This document shows positions 24,001-34,736 of a DNA stretch of 64,000 nt, piece after piece (position 1 is the stretch's first letter; each line of letters begins with the position of its first letter). Under the pieces are notes generated by a model. That model did no database searches and was not told where the DNA came from. It was given only the letters and a program-made list of their open reading frames with translations. The translations under genes and the position numbers were made by a program. This DNA comes from Porphyra umbilicalis (lineage: Eukaryota > Rhodophyta > Bangiophyceae > Bangiales > Bangiaceae), in the NCBI GenBank assembly GCA_002049455.2, contig KV918890.1, positions 62,001 to 126,000 of the forward strand. Direction: 5' to 3'.

Positions 24001-24720
24001 TACGGCCGGGATTGCGAGATCACTTTGAGAATTTGCCTTTCCCAGGTGCTTGCGCCGTCTGTTGTGGCGATTTTCGGCTCGTGGACGCCCGCCGTGGGCG
24101 GCTGGTAGGGTCTCTCGTGGACGAGTTCTCATGTCTACACTGCAATCATGAATGCTTTCGGTACGCTGGTGGTTTGGAAACCCTTGCAGCTCTTCAGGAA
24201 CGGTGCAGAGGGTTCGTGGAGCCCCACAGACTGTGCCCACGCACGGTGGGAGTGGTTGACGGCTGACACGGTTCGTCCAGAACCAATTCGTGTCTCCCAG
24301 GGAACTCGGCAAACCCAGCATCTGTCGACAAGTATTTTACGATGGCTACCAGCGGTCGGACGCGCGGGTGTGTCATTGGATGGAGAACGAAGGCATGGTT
24401 CTCGCGGCCGTACTCTGCTCCCTAGAGAACATGAAGTACCTCAACTTTGTGTTTCCCCCCGCCCGCTGTCTGCTACTGCCGATCCCGTCCATGGTGCACA
24501 CACGTCACACGCACCTCTCCACCGCTGGGATTCCGGGGCATGGCCGGCAGGTTGCAGTCGATTTCGGCCCCTTCGTTGCGATCTGCTTCCAACCGGCACG
24601 AGCCGCGCCACGCCGGCGGGATGCGGCCCCCGCGGCCCATGTGCCTGCCAGGCGCAGGGCAGGTGCGTCTGGTTTGTGTCTGCGACCATAGCATCCTTGG
24701 GGGCTGAGGCTTGTTTACAA
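21006..24720. other. 3.7 kb without a recognisable gene
   Basis: Frames up to about 240 codons exist, but none carries a domain or plausible composition. GC is near 55%, lower than the flanking genes. A short hairpin occurs near 22779-22805 (AACGGGGGCGACTCCCGTT). The region is probably decayed repeat DNA. A non-coding RNA cannot be excluded. Confidence 0.35.
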
Positions 24721-25564
24721 CCGTCAGATACGTGCACGCGGGGGGTCAGCGCTTGTTCTTTCTCTACCCCCCCCGCGATCCGAGCGTCTCGCGCCCGCCC
24801 CCGGGGTCCGGCCGCTCGCAGCCGCGGGCGCGACACCCCCCGATTTTACCAATTCGAACGCTTTTGGGCCCCCACGTGACGCACGTGCCGGCGGCGCACA
24901 CGCGTGCGCCCATCCCCTCGACAACCGCACACCCTCCTCGGCGGGATGCGGCTTGACCCTTCGCCGTTCCTCCCCCCCGCCCCTCCCGACCCCTTCTCCT
25001 GGTCCCCCGTTGCCCGCCGCCCAATGTCTCGTGTGCCGCTCCGCCGCATAGGCTGCCGCCGCATAGGCTGCCGCCAACCCACCACCCCTCTGCGACCGCA
25101 ACCGCGAAAAAAGCTCCCCACCCCCCTCCCATCCCGCCGCTCCGCCCCTGCTGCTACCGTGCCCCTACCGCCACCGTCCAACCACTTCTCCGCCACACGG
25201 CTTCCTCCTCTGCCCCTTACGCGGGGTTGTGTGGCAGCCGCCGCTTGCGCATACGTGCCTCGCCGGCAGGGTGGCGCACCAACGGGTTGCGTGCACAGCC
25301 CCGACGGTGGACGGCCCTGACCCGCAACGCTCGCGGGCGGCCAGTCTTTCTCGTCCCCATCCGGGACGGCCGTCTCTGCTCCTCTGCCACCTCCTGCCGT
25401 GTTGACGTCCATCACGGTTCACCTCACTCTTCGCTCTCCACCTCCACGCCATCTGTTCGGTGCCCCTAGCTCCGCTTCCTTGTGCTTCCTTCCCTCCCCC
25501 CCACAGCGACCCGTCGTGGGTGACCGTGGCGGCGACGGTGGCGGCGACGGTGCCTGTTGGCGTC
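24721..25564. other. Upstream region of the Myb-like gene, possible 5' exon or intron
   Basis: The stretch is C-rich with many CCGCC phrases. A strong intron-acceptor-like tract, CTTCCCTCCCCCCCACAG, ends at 25505 just before the coding frame opens. A spliced 5' exon in 24.9-25.4 kb is therefore possible, but I could not define its donor. Confidence 0.35.
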
Positions 25565-28210
25565 ATGCATCCCCTCCCGCCAGCCGGCATGCGACCGCTT
25601 GCGTCGGGTGGTATTCAACCGCTCCCTGGCGGCGGTTTGCGACCGCTCCCCCCTGGCGGCGGCCGTCGCTCCTCCCACGCCCTCACCGCCCACGGTTTGC
25701 GTGGCGACGGCGGCGTCGCTGCCCCCCCCCCCGAGCTCCTCGGCGCCGTGTCGGACTTTCGGAGCACCCTCGCGGGCTTCGGGTGGGGGCTGACGGCGCT
25801 GGAAGTGGTCGCCTCGGATGGCTCTGGGCGCCGCTTGACGCTGCCGTCGCTCTCCCTCCCGCTCGCCTCCCTATCGGCGACGGGCGGCCGCGCCGCCGCC
25901 GGTGGTGGGCCTCCCCGCTTTGCGCAGTTGTCCCCCTTTTCTCCACTGTCCCCGCTGTCGCCGACGCATCTGTTGTCATCGGGCACGGTGGCGGCGGGTG
26001 CGGGGGGGATGGCGGCCACGCGAGATGGGGGGATGACGTTGACGGAAGCGCGGGGGGGGGTGCCCTCGGGAGCGGCGCTGCCGCCGCCCGCGCCTGTGTC
26101 GGCTGCCAGGCCCCTGCCGGCTGCCGTTGGCCGCGGCGCACCGATGCCGGTCGCTGACGCTGTCGCGCCGGCGCACGAATCTCGTCCCGGGCGCGACGCG
26201 CACGCGGCGCCGGCAGTCGGCCCGCCGCACGCCCGCGACGCGCACAACGGACACCGTCAAGAACGCGACACTCATGGAGGGCGAGCGGAAGCGCCACACA
26301 CACACGGGGAGCTCGTACAAGCGCCCCGCGCACACGGGGAGCACGTACAAGCGCCCCACGCCCGCGACGGATACGCCCGTCGACCATTTCAACAAGGCGA
26401 GCACGCGCACGCGCCGCACGCCCACGGGGCACAGGCACAAGTGCAGCGGCGGCCACCGTCGCCCAACCGCGCACAGGTGGCGCCGCGGTTACTGCCGCCC
26501 GGCGGCGGCGGCGGCGGCGGTCCGCGGGTCGTCGTGCGGAATTTGGCCGTCAGCGACGGCGATCGACCGCCGCGCCGCGGCCCGCCCGAGGCCGCCGTGC
26601 CGTTGCCTTTTGGCGCCCACGCGTGGCCACCCGCCAGCCTCAGCCCCCCAGGGCGTCCGGCGGCGGGCGGAGCGGCGGCGGCGGCGGCCGCCGCCGCCGC
26701 CCCAGCCGCCATGCAGGTGTCGCCGCCGCGCTTCGCCGGGCCACCCCCGCTGCCGCCGCCGCTGGGTGGCTCCCCGACGGTCGGCCGCGCGGGTGGCGCC
26801 GCCGAGCCGCCGGCGCGGCTGCCGCCCGTGGCGCACCTGCTCGCCGGCATCAACCCGCAAGGAAGTGACGCGGGGGGCGCCGTCGACGGCGGCGCCGGCG
26901 GCAGTGTCGGCAACGGGGTGGCCCCCAACATGCAATCGTCGCCGCCGCAACGCGCGGATGCCACCACCGCCGCCGCAGCCGCCGCCGCCGCCGCCACCGC
27001 TGCGCACGGGGAGCATCCCGTGTCGGGCTACTCGCGGGCGCCTTTGGTATCGCGGGGCTACGGCGCATGCGCGTCGCCTGCTGGGGGGAGCTTTGGAACG
27101 CCCGGCAGATCCCCGTCGAGCGGCTCGCGCAAGCGCGAGCGTGTCGACGACCATGGCGGTCTGGGCGGCTTGTCGTCGTCTGGACCAGCGGCTGGGATTG
27201 GCGTCCCCGGGCCGGTGCTCGGCCCGTTTGCGAGCCTCTCGGCGGCGGGCAGATTTCCGCCGCAGCCACAGCTACTGCCGGCAGTGTCGGTCATGGCGGG
27301 AGGGGGGAGCCAACCCCCGCGTAGCGACAGCCAATCCTACACGGCAACGGACGAGGGCGGCTCGGATGAGGCCAATGACATGAGCGACGGCGGGTCGGGG
27401 AGCGGCGGCGGTGGTGACGGCGGCGGCGGTGAAGGCGGCGGTGGTGGCGGTGACGGCTCGGCTGGCGGCGGCGGTGGCCGCAGTGGTGGCCGTGGCAGTG
27501 GCGACGGCCACGGTGGTGGTCGGCCGCCCGGTAGTGGCGGTGGCGGCGGTGGAGCAGACGGCCCAAGCCCAGGCCGCCGCCGCCAGATGCGGCGCCCCTA
27601 CTCGGTCGAAGAGCGGGAGCTGGTGCGGCAGCTGATTGTCGAACTGGGGTGGGGCCGCTTTGACACCCTCCGAGCACGGCTACCGACCGAACGCTCCCTG
27701 CTGTCCGTGCGGGGGTTGGCCAACGCCCTCCGCGAAAACCACGAGGACGTGGCGAGGGCGTACGCGCGGCGGCGAGAGACGGCGACGCCCGCGCAGCGGC
27801 TGCCATGGACGGACGCGGACGACAAGGAGTTGGAGGATGTGGTTGTGAACGTTGGCTGGGGACACCTGACAAAGGTGGTGGGGATGCTCCGCAAGAAACG
27901 CAGCCGCAACGCGGTCGTCACCCGCCTGAGCGTCATGAAGAAGCGGTCGGCGCGGCTGCGCGCCGCGCATGCTCAGTTCCTCAACCCGCCCCGCGGCGGG
28001 GGCAGCGGCAGAGGTGACGGGGGACGAGCGTCGGGGGGCGGCGGCCCGTCCGGAGGCGTCGGCCCACCTTGCGGCAGTGGCCTGTCGGGCGGTGGGACCT
28101 TTGGCGGGGGGGATGACACGAAGGCTGGGGGAGGCAGGGGGGGGGCGGGAGTGGCAGCGGCATGCGTGGTGGCTGTGGCGGTGGCGGTGGCGATGTCAGC
28201 GAGGGGGTGA
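25565..28210 (+). CDS. Large low-complexity protein with two C-terminal Myb/SANT-like repeats
   Basis: Probably a nuclear DNA- or chromatin-binding protein. From the first in-frame ATG at 25565 the frame encodes 881 residues to the TGA at 28208. An acceptor-like tract ending at 25505 leaves a spliced upstream start possible. Seen: Pro/Gly/Ala-rich sequence over about 590 residues, with an imperfect repeat of (A)PHAHGEHVQAP-type phrases around residues 235-285; an acidic patch DEGGSDEANDMSDGG near 600; and a long Gly tract. Two Myb-like repeats follow, PYSVEERELVRQLIVELGWG (about 677-725) and LPWTDADDKELEDVVVNVGW (about 743-795). They have the spaced Trp/hydrophobic pattern, but only one or two of the three canonical tryptophans remain in each. 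A basic stretch (KKRSRN, KKRSARLRAAH) follows the second, then a Gly-rich tail. Target and function are unknown. Confidence 0.75.
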   Translation: MHPLPPAGMRPLASGGIQPLPGGGLRPLPPGGGRRSSHALTAHGLRGDGGVAAPPPELLGAVSDFRSTLAGFGWGLTALEVVASDGSGRRLTLPSLSLPLASLSATGGRAAAGGGPPRFAQLSPFSPLSPLSPTHLLSSGTVAAGAGGMAATRDGGMTLTEARGGVPSGAALPPPAPVSAARPLPAAVGRGAPMPVADAVAPAHESRPGRDAHAAPAVGPPHARDAHNGHRQERDTHGGRAEAPHTHGELVQAPRAHGEHVQAPHARDGYARRPFQQGEHAHAPHAHGAQAQVQRRPPSPNRAQVAPRLLPPGGGGGGGPRVVVRNLAVSDGDRPPRRGPPEAAVPLPFGAHAWPPASLSPPGRPAAGGAAAAAAAAAAPAAMQVSPPRFAGPPPLPPPLGGSPTVGRAGGAAEPPARLPPVAHLLAGINPQGSDAGGAVDGGAGGSVGNGVAPNMQSSPPQRADATTAAAAAAAAATAAHGEHPVSGYSRAPLVSRGYGACASPAGGSFGTPGRSPSSGSRKRERVDDHGGLGGLSSSGPAAGIGVPGPVLGPFASLSAAGRFPPQPQLLPAVSVMAGGGSQPPRSDSQSYTATDEGGSDEANDMSDGGSGSGGGGDGGGGEGGGGGGDGSAGGGGGRSGGRGSGDGHGGGRPPGSGGGGGGADGPSPGRRRQMRRPYSVEERELVRQLIVELGWGRFDTLRARLPTERSLLSVRGLANALRENHEDVARAYARRRETATPAQRLPWTDADDKELEDVVVNVGWGHLTKVVGMLRKKRSRNAVVTRLSVMKKRSARLRAAHAQFLNPPRGGGSGRGDGGRASGGGGPSGGVGPPCGSGLSGGGTFGGGDDTKAGGGRGGAGVAAACVVAVAVAVAMSARG

Positions 28211-30524
28211 GCCCAGCGCACGGAGCAGATGGATACCCGGACGCAGGAGGTGGTATTTGACAACCGGCCGTGTGTCGGCGTTGGACGGCAACTGCGGGTG
28301 CGTGGCTGTGCTGCGTCGCGACGTGCTCTTTGCTGGTTCTTTGTCTTTACTCCTCGTTATCTCTTGACCCTGTACTGCTCTCTTGTCGTGTCTTGTTTGC
28401 CAAAAGCCTGAGAGTTGCTTTTGCCGCTTTGTGTTTCCGTCTGATGGGTAGCTCGTCCACTTGCAGCGGCAGACGCAAGCTGCCCCGCTCTGCGCCGCAC
28501 GTCGCCGCGAAACAGTGGCCGCTGCGGCCACCGATGCATTTTGTGCCCACGTCGGTGACCCCGGCCGCTGCCGCGGCGGCCACCACCCGTGGAGCTTGGA
28601 AGCGGCCTGTGGGAGGCGCCCCCCGCGTGGCCGCGGCGGAAACCTCAAAGTGTTGCTCCTGGCAGTCCCCTCGGGGCTGTCTCTTCCCAGAGGTTTCTGG
28701 GCGTCGCTTGGGGCTTGAAAACAGCAGGCGAGGCGCGCCGCAGAGGTGCCCCACTGGCCACCTTCGCGCTGTCTGCCGCCCAACGCTGGAGGATGCCACA
28801 CCAGGGATTTTGCAACTACAATCTACGCGCACAGCCGCGCAGGTACCCCGCCGAGCGCCCTTGCGCTTCCTTTGGCCTCCAAGAGGCGAGAGGCTTGTCC
28901 CCGGGAATCCCATCGTGCCTTCGCTGCCCCCGAAGCAGAAACCACCGACGAGTGCAGTGGGCAGCGCACGAGACGTGCACCCGACCGACAGCCTAGCAGG
29001 CGGCGGGCGTCCCCGCAGATCCAGTAGGGCCGCCCGCAGCCGACGCCGGTGGCGGTCGGGTGCGCCTCTACAGTCCGTCATGCGGCCAACCGGCAGCTGT
29101 CGGTGCGATGGAGCGCTTTTAACACTTGTTGTGGTGAAAGACCACGGGGGATTCGACCAATCAGGGAGCTTAGAGAAGACGCAACACACAACGCATCGAT
29201 GGGCTATCGTCACAAAGGATGGAAGGCATCGGTTCCTGCGGATATGGCTCGCACGTGGTCTTCGCGGCGGCCAACGAAACGCGGCCGCGATCCAGACAGG
29301 CTGACGGTGGAATCGCAAATGCGAATCCCCGTCCTCGCGCCGGCGTCACCACTCGCTGATCAACCAGCGGCGGTCCAGGTGGCGCAGGCGGCTGCCAGTG
29401 GCGTCCACAAGCGTCGAGCGGTGCCGACCGCAGCCTGCGGTTGTCGTGCCTCCGCGAGAAGGCCGTGGAACGGCGTAGCCAGCCAACCGACAAGGAATGG
29501 GGCTCCGTGGAGTGCACTGATTTTCCTGATCACAATGCGCCTGTGGTAGACTGCGTTGACAGCGACGCGGGATTCGGGGCACTGGTGCGTGACAGAGTGC
29601 GCTAGTCTGACTCCCCAATGCATCCATCGGGCGCTCCACAGTGGTGGTTCAGCGACCTCGCAGCTGGGCTAATCATCTGTGCCGCCGTCGTCCTTCAACA
29701 GCGCATTCTCGGCACGCTGTGAATGGGGCACGTATGCCAGCCTTCTGTCACACGGTCAGGCCGCGGATCGTCCCAGCGCAATCCAGCAGCGTACCACGGT
29801 ACGGTGTCGTCGCCACCGCACGCCGAGCCCAAGTTCCAGCAGCGCTGCGACGCGGCGTGGCACGAGGCGAACGGAAAAATGAAGCCAGCCTTCTGCCATA
29901 CCGTCGGTTGGGCCCGCCGTCCTCGACCGTCGCTGGAGGCCGTGTGGCACGGCCGACTGCGCCGCGTCGGCCTGGCCCCCTGACCATGGACGACGCCAAC
30001 GCGAGCGTGGGGTTGACGTGCCCAGACAATGGAAAACCTTGCACATGCAACTGAGCCTGCAGTTGCGGAGAGCCCGAAACTGCATAGTAGCCTATCTGGC
30101 CCTAACGTCGACCAACTTCTGACACCAGTCTTGTGCTCCAAGCGCTGAGAGGTCATTCCTCCTCCCTTTGTCAACGCGCTCGGCCGACACCTACATTGCC
30201 AGTCTGTTCCGAATGGTGACAATTCTGTCGACCTTCTCAGCATCACGCTTGCTCCAGAACATACAATGCATACATATGGAAAGAGGAGAGCATGAGGAGT
30301 ACGATGGTGATTTTCTCTTTCTCATAGCGTGTGTTGATCGTGAGTTATGAGCAGCTGAAGAAGAACTGGTGTAATGGGATGCGTGTTTAATGTTGACCAT
30401 CCGTTTCAGCCAATCATGCTGTCTGTTTTTTTACGTGGCGCGCCACAGGCCAATTAATTACAGGCATTGCAGTGCCTTTCCTACGCTCTGGGGGGTGGGG
30501 GGGCCTGCAGGGCCTTCTGACTCA
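28211..30524. other. No confirmed gene; unrecognised overlapping frames
   Basis: The first part must contain the 3' UTR of the Myb-like gene. Between 28.27 and 29.32 kb both strands are open for over 320 codons, but neither product has a domain, and each is rich in Arg, Ala, Pro and Cys. I do not call either. Confidence 0.35.
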
Positions 30525-30593
30525 GTATTTCTCGGTCACGTCAAGAGGCGCCTCAGAACTTCTGAGGCGCCTCTTGACGTGACCGAGAAATAC
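30525..30593. repeat. Perfect 34-bp inverted repeat, one-base loop
   Basis: Arms 30525-30558 and 30560-30593 are exact complements (GTATTTCTCGGTCACGTCAA at the left outer end) around a single C. It would form a near-perfect hairpin if transcribed. It may be a minimal foldback element. A TA target duplication is not evident. Confidence 0.85.
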
Positions 30594-30984
30594 AGAAAAA
30601 CGAGAATAAAAAGCAGCACGAGAAAGCTGCTTGTGCCCGGTGTCCCATTTTGTGTCGGAAATCCAACAAGACCTGCATGTATACATCTAGAAAAAAAGGC
30701 ACTCATGGACCTGCTGTAGGCCGTCTTCTGGGCACTGGTACGCAGAGTATTCTCGGTGTGCCTTTATCCAGGTCACGGAATCGACGCCTACGTCCCGTGG
30801 GGAGGTCTCGAGTCTGGTCAACATTTCCGGCGGTGGTCAACATTTGACACAGCACTGCCACAGAGACGGACCACGACAACGTTGGTACAGCCGTGGGCGT
30901 CAGCCTAGGCCTATAGTAGGGAGTGCTTCTTTTTTTTTGTGAGAAAAAAGTCGTGTCCAGCAGAGGAACTCTCTAGCTAGTGAA

Positions 30985-31116
30985 CAGCCGTTCTCTCAAC
31001 AATCCCGCACTCCAACTGTTGCAAAAGAGTGCCAAATCGGCCTCTACGACACCTCAGAGGCCGATTTGGCACTCTTTTGGAACAGTTGGAGTGCGGGATT
31101 TTTGAGAGAACGGCTG
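30985..31116. mobile_element. 132-bp foldback MITE, CAGCCGTTCTC family, copy 1
   Basis: This is almost entirely palindromic. The arms start CAGCCGTTCTCTCAA and end TTGAGAGAACGGCTG, with a small loop around TCTACGACACC. TA follows the right end; the left flank reads AA, so one side of the duplication may have mutated. A copy of identical length lies at 38130-38261. Confidence 0.8.
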
Positions 31117-31346
31117 TAATGGTAGAATTTGTTTTCTTCATCTTGGACGTTTCTTCTGGACAACGGAGGGGACCTCAAGTGCTCCACGTCATGAACACAG
31201 CGCGCTCACGGGCTGTCGAAGCTGATTGACATTTTCAGGCATCTCAAGACAGTCCGTTGTGCTTCTGGTCATAGCTCATGCCCACCACAAGCACTGAGAA
31301 AAATACAACACACAATAGTGCCCGTCTCGCTCTCAGTTGCACGTTA

Positions 31347-31974
31347 TGGTGCGTGTCCCAAAAATGAGACATGTCGGTTTTTTCTTTTTTTCTCGGCCCA
31401 CTGGCCTTCTGCAACGGTCCGATAATGTAATGTGACCCACTCGGTCCCACTGTGGTTCCAGAACAGCCCCTGACAGTGTGAGCAGAGGCGGCACATCCTG
31501 ACGTGTCATGGGGGAAAGTGTCATTCATTGCAACTTCGACAGGTGACGATCACGCGGCCCAATCAAATGCACAGATACTAGAGCAGGCATGTGCTGACAA
31601 TTTGTGCACGAAGAAAAGGGCACCACCTTACCAATAAAAACGCGAAAAAGACCTCCATGTAGCCCCCTGTGAGGAAAACACGATTTAGGACACCCCTCAT
31701 CGAAGCTCCAGTTAGCACATGAGCTTTGGCGGTGCAAACCTTTAACCCCAAGAACCTGAAAAATACTGGCTCCAAGATCGGGGCTATCTGAGAGGTCCAC
31801 AGAACAGAGCCCACAGGCGGGTATTAGGGAGTTGTCAGCCAAGCACGCGTCGGGAGAGGCTCTTTCCATGGAGGCCAGTCGAGAAATTTCTCGTACCCCA
31901 CGCCGCCTGCCCCCGTGCAGTGATGTGTCAGTCCTTCAGAAAACGCGCATGTCTCATTTTTGGGACACGCACCA
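31347..31974. mobile_element. 628-bp non-autonomous DNA transposon, TGGTGC-terminus family
   Basis: The 27-bp terminal inverted repeats begin TGGTGCGTGTCCCAAAAATG and are exact complements. TA lies directly outside both ends (31345-31346 and 31975-31976). The interior shows no transposase. The outer TA at the right end is also the TA preceding a CAGCCG foldback fragment. Confidence 0.85.
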
Positions 31975-31976
31975 TA

Positions 31977-32023
31977 CAGCCGTTCTCCCAGAAATCCCGC
32001 ACTCCAACAGTTGCCAAAGAGTT
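31977..32023. mobile_element. Partial CAGCCG foldback MITE, one arm only
   Basis: The sequence CAGCCGTTCTCCCAGAAATC continues through the CCCGCACTCCAAC block seen in copy 1, then stops before the loop. It is wedged between the TGGTGC element and the TTGCTG element at 32028. Confidence 0.7.
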
Positions 32024-32027
32024 CTAA

Positions 32028-32204
32028 TATTGCTCTCTTCCCAATTTTTGGCCGATGCCGTCGATGTCAAGAGGGGTGATCAACTGTGCGAAACAGTTTC
32101 TCAGCCATCCATTCAGCCGGATAAAGTTGTTCGACCAATGGGCAGTTGACCGAGAGCCTGTCTTGACTTAGACCACATCGGCCAAAATTGGGAAGACAGC
32201 AATA
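32028..32204. mobile_element. 177-bp MITE, TTGCTSTCTTCCC family, copy 1
   Basis: The ends are TATTGCTCTCTTCCCAATTT and its inverted form ..AATTGGGAAGACAGCAATA, with the outer TA as the presumed target duplication. A 176-bp copy lies at 41774-41949. The body (GATGTCAAGAGGGGTGATCA, AGCCGGATAAAG, CAATGGGCAGTTGACC) matches between copies. Confidence 0.85.
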
Positions 32205-33647
32205 TGTAAATCGCCCAATGATCTGCAGAGCTTGATGAGCCCCTGCCGCTCGTACAGAATTAATATCGTCGCTGGTATCCCTTGCCGCCAGGTTCCCATC
32301 CTGTGCTTCTTTATCGCCCAACACCTTGACCACGGGACAACCTATCCAACCCCCACATGCACACGTACTCTCTAAACGCGCACATCGAACTCCGTCCTCC
32401 CTGCCTCTGACAAGAATCGAGCAAGTGCGTCGCCCTCGACGCCATCTCCTCTCGAAGCCCCCGTCACAGCAGAGGCGGCAATGTAGGATACTGCCAACCA
32501 CCAGGAGGACAGGAAAGAAAGGCCAGACGTGCACCATGCAAGCCAACACACAGTCGTTGTCAGGTGGCGGGTGAGAAACAGTTGCCCACACAGAGGCCAG
32601 GGTGGTGCACCACGAAACAACAGTACGGACAAATGTCCCCCACAACTGGAGACGATACACCAAAGGACAGTCCAAAAAAGAGGCTGCTCCCGTCGCTCGC
32701 CGCCCGCCCGCCCACCCGTGCCGACCCTCGGAAGGCTCCGTATTGACGCACGTCTGGCAGGCGCGCACAACCTGCGGCTGCTGGTGAGCGCCTAGACGCT
32801 CGCGTCTAGCCGTCCGTTGTAGCGTCGGTGGCATCGACAACGACGGCATGTGCAGGGCGGCGCCGCGGAGTGCACTGCTCTCCGCGGGTCGGCCGAGAAC
32901 CGTAGGTGGCGGTCAGGGTGGGGTCAATACCATGCAGGTGCCGAACCCACCGGTGGCCGCACCGCACCGCACTGAGCCGTGCAGCAAGCTACTGTCGTGC
33001 CGTGGCGTGCGCGGCGCTGCTCCACCGGACATATGCATCCAGCCTGCTTCCCTGCATTGCCCCATCCTGTTTGCCATACCCCACCACCGACGTGCATTTC
33101 TGTTCCGCAGACGCTTGTTCCCCCCTCCCTACTAGCGAGGGTGCCAGGTCGACCATACCGGCGTAAAGAGAGGAAGTATTTAGAGAAGCACTGAGTGGTC
33201 AAAGGCCGGAAAGGCCACGGCCGGAGGCAATCTTGGGAAGAGATGAAACCACCAGAAGGGGGGGGGCAGGTGCGACGTCAGAGAGACGATGACGAGTGCC
33301 AAACGTTCGCGCGGCTCGCTTCGTCCCTTTCCAGCAACAATTACCAGAGGAAATGCCTGTGCATCATGCTCAGGCTCGGCGCGTGTGAGCGCCACACAGA
33401 AGACACTGGACAAAAAACGGATGGGTGGTTCACCGTAATTTGCAAGACGGTTGCTCCTTCACAGGAAATTCACAATGGCATAAGGGCCACAGCACACAGC
33501 CACACAGGGCCACAGCGCGGCCACAACGCAGCCAAAGAGCCACAGAAGGGTACAAAAAAGACGCACAAATGGTAGCAGCGTGACACAGGACCCATCCACA
33601 TCAACAAACACCCTCTTCGCCACTCTTGCCCTGTCCAAACACGTCGC
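32205..33647. other. No gene seen
   Basis: A 260-codon minus-strand frame (32067-32849) reaches into the MITE at 32028-32204 for its C-terminus and has no domain, so it is not called. The last 200 bases probably hold the 3' UTR of the UXS gene, including a repeated GGCCACAGC(A/G)C phrase near 33490-33530. Confidence 0.4.
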
Positions 33648-34736
33648 CTAGGCAGACGACGTCGGCGCAGGTGCCTTGACGCCGTCTCCAATGCGCTCCC
33701 GAAAGTCGGCAATCATCTCAATCAGCCCCTCCTTGAGGAGTACCCCGGGTGCCCAGCCGAGGTGGGTGCTCGCCTTGGTGATGTCGGGCTTGCGCTTGGC
33801 CGGGTCGTCGGGCGTCGCCGGCAGATATTTGATGTCGCTCGTTGGGTCCACCTGGTCCTTAATCAGCTGCGCGAGCTCCAGCATGGAAAACTCACCAGGG
33901 TTGCCGAGGTTAAACGGGCCCGTGTGCGCCGAGTTCATCATGCGGATGAGGCCGTCGACGAGGTCGGCGACGTAGCAGAAGGAGCGTGTCTGGGAACCGT
34001 CGCCATACACCGTCAGCGGCGTGCCGCGCAGTGCCTGGGACACGAAGTTGGACACCACCCGTCCGTCATTCTCCACCATCCGCGGGCCGTAGGTGTTGAA
34101 AATGCGGACCACTCGGATGGCGACCCCGTGCTGCCGGTGGTAGTCAAATGCCATCGTCTCGGCAACGCGCTTGGACTCGTCGTAGCAGGAGCGGACGCCA
34201 ATGGGGTTCACGTTGCCCCAATACTCCTCGGTCTGCGGGTGCACCAGCGGGTCCCCATACACCTCTGACGTGGAAGCGAGCAGGAAGGTGGCGCCGACGC
34301 GCTTGGCCAGGCCGAGCATGTTGAATGTGCCAAGAACCCCCGTCTTCAGCGTCCGAATGGCATTGTACTTGTAGTGCACAGGAGACGCCGGACACGCCAG
34401 GTGGTAGATCTGATCCACCTCAGCGGTGAAGGGCTCAATAACATCGTGGCGAAAGAACTCGAAGTTGGGGTGAGAGCGCCAGCGCTCAATGTTGGACTTT
34501 TTCCCCGTGAAGAGGGAGTCGACGCATATGACCTCGTTGCCCTCCTCCATGAGCCGGTCGACCAGGTGGGAGCCGATGAAGCCGGCGCCGCCCGTAACCA
34601 GGATGCGCTTGTGGGTCGACGGTCGGTTGGGTGCATTGTCCCCACGCCATGACGCCAGGCGGTCGAGCGCCTCGGCGCCCTGACGCTGCACGTCCACGGG
34701 AGCGGCCGCGGCCGAGCCGGTGCCATTGGACGTCAT
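33648..34736 (-). CDS. UXS: UDP-glucuronate decarboxylase (UDP-xylose synthase)
   Basis: The enzyme converts UDP-glucuronate to UDP-xylose and CO2 with bound NAD+, supplying xylose for cell-wall polysaccharides and glycoproteins. A single uninterrupted frame of 362 residues starts at the ATG at 34736. The cofactor fold opens with GGAGFIGSH (residues 49-57). The signature [14 protein letters not shown] (about 112-125), STSEVYGDP (155-163) and the catalytic YDESK (Y185, K189) all match extended short-chain dehydrogenase/reductase UXS enzymes, as do [10 protein letters not shown] and [12 protein letters not shown] further on. No N-terminal membrane anchor is visible; the first 40 residues are Ala/Asn-rich and probably flexible, so this looks like a soluble cytosolic isoform. 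Length fits the soluble class (about 340-360). No lesion is seen. Confidence 0.96.
   Translation of the reverse strand: MTSNGTGSAAAAPVDVQRQGAEALDRLASWRGDNAPNRPSTHKRILVTGGAGFIGSHLVDRLMEEGNEVICVDSLFTGKKSNIERWRSHPNFEFFRHDVIEPFTAEVDQIYHLACPASPVHYKYNAIRTLKTGVLGTFNMLGLAKRVGATFLLASTSEVYGDPLVHPQTEEYWGNVNPIGVRSCYDESKRVAETMAFDYHRQHGVAIRVVRIFNTYGPRMVENDGRVVSNFVSQALRGTPLTVYGDGSQTRSFCYVADLVDGLIRMMNSAHTGPFNLGNPGEFSMLELAQLIKDQVDPTSDIKYLPATPDDPAKRKPDITKASTHLGWAPGVLLKEGLIEMIADFRERIGDGVKAPAPTSSA

Noticed and set aside
28270-29318. Long frames on both strands (344 and 323 codons)
   Set aside because: Neither shows a domain or plausible composition, and they exclude one another. Stop-poor GC-rich sequence explains them.
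32067-32849. 260-codon minus-strand frame
   Set aside because: Its C-terminal third is read from a MITE, and nothing in the rest is recognisable.
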